From positions 11,341,006-11,405,005 of the forward strand of contig CM018052.1 in NCBI GenBank assembly GCA_008638375.1: a stretch of DNA of 64,000 nucleotides, in the 5' to 3' direction. This stretch comes from Nyssa sinensis (Eukaryota; Streptophyta; Magnoliopsida; Cornales; Nyssaceae). Shown piece after piece: positions 62,864 to 64,000 of this stretch. A model generated the notes under the pieces. It had not been told where the DNA came from, searched no databases, and saw nothing but the letters and a program-made list of their open reading frames with translations. Each line of letters begins with the position of its first letter. The stretch's first letter is position 1. The translations under genes were made by a program, and so were the position numbers.

Positions 62864-63330
62864 GGTTTGCAAGATTATCAAATTGATGGAAAGCATTCAA
62901 ATGACACGAATTGTACAATAAAGCTGCCACAAATTGAGGTACAAAACCTAACTCCTAGAGAACTGCTTGCTGTGAGTGGCAATGAACATAAACTGTATGT
63001 ATTATGTGAATTTAAGAGATGGTCCCTTTTTTTCTCTCCCATAACTATTCTCATATCTTCTTGGTTGTGGCTTTGAACAGCTTTCAGTCCAACTCTTGGC
63101 AAAAGGGCATAAAGATAGAGCAATTCCATTACTAAGGTAACAGCCCAACTCCTTTGAAAATATCCAATTTTTTCATTGCTGATTGTACCGCGTAAGTAAC
63201 TTTATATTACAGACTGGCACTTGGCAAGGATCCTGATTATGTGGAAGATTTGATTGTTATGGGGCAGACACTATTGCAAAATGGACTGGCTATAGAGGCT
63301 AATGATTATTTGGAGCGTGCTATCTCGAAG
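62864..63330 (+). CDS. TPR-like protein gene, internal exons, runs off the right edge (partial)
   Basis: Three exons join in phase. The first ends at 62,971 (...NLTPRELLA, donor GTGAGT); its left edge near 62,864 is unsure. The second is 63,081-63,136 (LSVQLLAKGHKDRAIPLLR). The third is 63,213-63,330 (LALGKDPDYVEDLIVMGQ, then LLQNGLAIEANDYLERAISK, donor GTAAGA). The acceptors are TTTGAACAG and TATATTACAG. The A-x-x-L-L-x(4)-DP and A-x-x-Y-L-E-x-A patterns are those of tetratricopeptide helices, so the protein is probably a TPR scaffold. A relation to plastid TPR-like proteins is only an impression. A further acceptor CATTCTGCAG at 63,980 may begin the next exon. The start codon is missing: the sequence just upstream is the Mutator-like frame, so the 5' exons are either beyond it or lost. 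Confidence 0.6.
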
Positions 63331-64000
63331 GTAAGAATTTTGAGTCCTTTTCACTGACTGCAGCTCTGTTGCTCCTTTTAATTCTAATACTCATGTTTAA
63401 TTTGTTTTGGAGTGAAGCTTGCAAAGAAAAACCATTTGTGCTGATTCTGAAGAATTCTGTGATAGAGTTGCATGTTTGAAAGAACCAAATCTCATTATTA
63501 TGATGCATTGGTGCTGCTTGGTAGGTATAAATTTCTGCAATTGCTTTAGTTTCTGAAGATTTGCCTGCACTGTACATATTTATCTTATTTTCTATCTGTT
63601 GTGTTCATTTTCATTTCGTTGAGCACAGACACATAAGTTTTTTTTAAACATTGAATTTTCATTTTAATTGATGAGATTTTTTTTTCTTTTGGAGGGTTGA
63701 GAAACATTAAATGTGGTAAGGCTAAAGAGATACCTGGAAATGAGGGCTGGAAATTGCTAATTGCATATGTGGAATCTAACTAGTCTACTGAAATATTTAG
63801 CCAGATGTGACTCTTTCCATTCAGGTCAGGCTGAAGAGATAAATAAGAGCTTCTGTCAATAGGTTTCAAGTGAAAATGAGTTAAGCTCACTGAAATCATT
63901 CTGATTGCATTAAATAGCTTATAACTTATAACTGCTGTCATCATAATTCTGGTTTTATGATGCTCATATTCATTCTGCAGATATGTTCCTTGCCCTTGAT
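63331..64000 (+). other. Intron of the TPR-like gene to the window edge
   Basis: AT-rich sequence after the GTAAGA donor at 63,331. Only the CATTCTGCAG acceptor at 63,971-63,980 and 20 following bases (ATATGTTCCTTGCC...) suggest a next exon. The frame after that acceptor does not obviously continue a TPR helix, so its use is uncertain. Confidence 0.4.

Overview
The window is nuclear DNA of a flowering plant, most likely a dicot with a repeat-rich genome. The evidence is AT-rich sequence, split genes with GT..AG introns, long-LTR retrotransposons that begin TG and end CA with 5-bp target duplications, a Mutator-like transposase relict, and a fatty acid 2-hydroxylase of plant type (no cytochrome b5 domain). 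The species cannot be fixed from the sequence alone. I ran no searches; all family names come from motif recognition.

Layout. 1-5.1 kb holds one apparently intact gene, a six-exon fatty acid 2-hydroxylase (FAH, 237 aa, 937-5122), with a ~1.07 kb inverted-repeat element in intron 4. From 7.2 to 9.17 kb lies a decayed Copia-type fragment with a broken gag. It is cut at 9174 by a minus-strand Gypsy-type LTR (9174-15230), whose polypurine tract and decayed interior follow. From 17,556 to 55,781 there is, as I read it, a single retrotransposon on the minus strand. It has two long LTRs, a primer binding site resembling initiator tRNA-Met, a polypurine tract and an interior with no recognisable protein. 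I call this parent element P; it has the form of a large retrotransposon derivative (LARD).

P has been hit repeatedly. Nine other TG..CA units (here A, B, C, F, G, J, K, L, X), each about 2-3.8 kb once nested DNA is removed, sit inside P or inside one another. Six have exact 5-bp target duplications, two have duplications with one mismatch, and X has one with two mismatches. None has a visible second LTR or coding interior, so all nine look like solo LTRs. The deepest stack is P > C > B > G. A, B and C are one family. J and G share their 5' part, while G shares its 3' part with A/B/C, so G is mosaic.

58.1-64 kb is different again. There is an array of about five short palindromes (58.26-58.45 kb), a tandem repeat (59.9-60.1 kb) and a Mutator-like transposase reading frame (60,237-62,842) broken by two stops and two frameshifts. 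Immediately after it come exons of a TPR-like protein gene that runs off the right edge.

The only genes likely to give a functional product are FAH and perhaps the TPR-like gene. No rRNA, tRNA, CRISPR or bacterial-style feature was seen.
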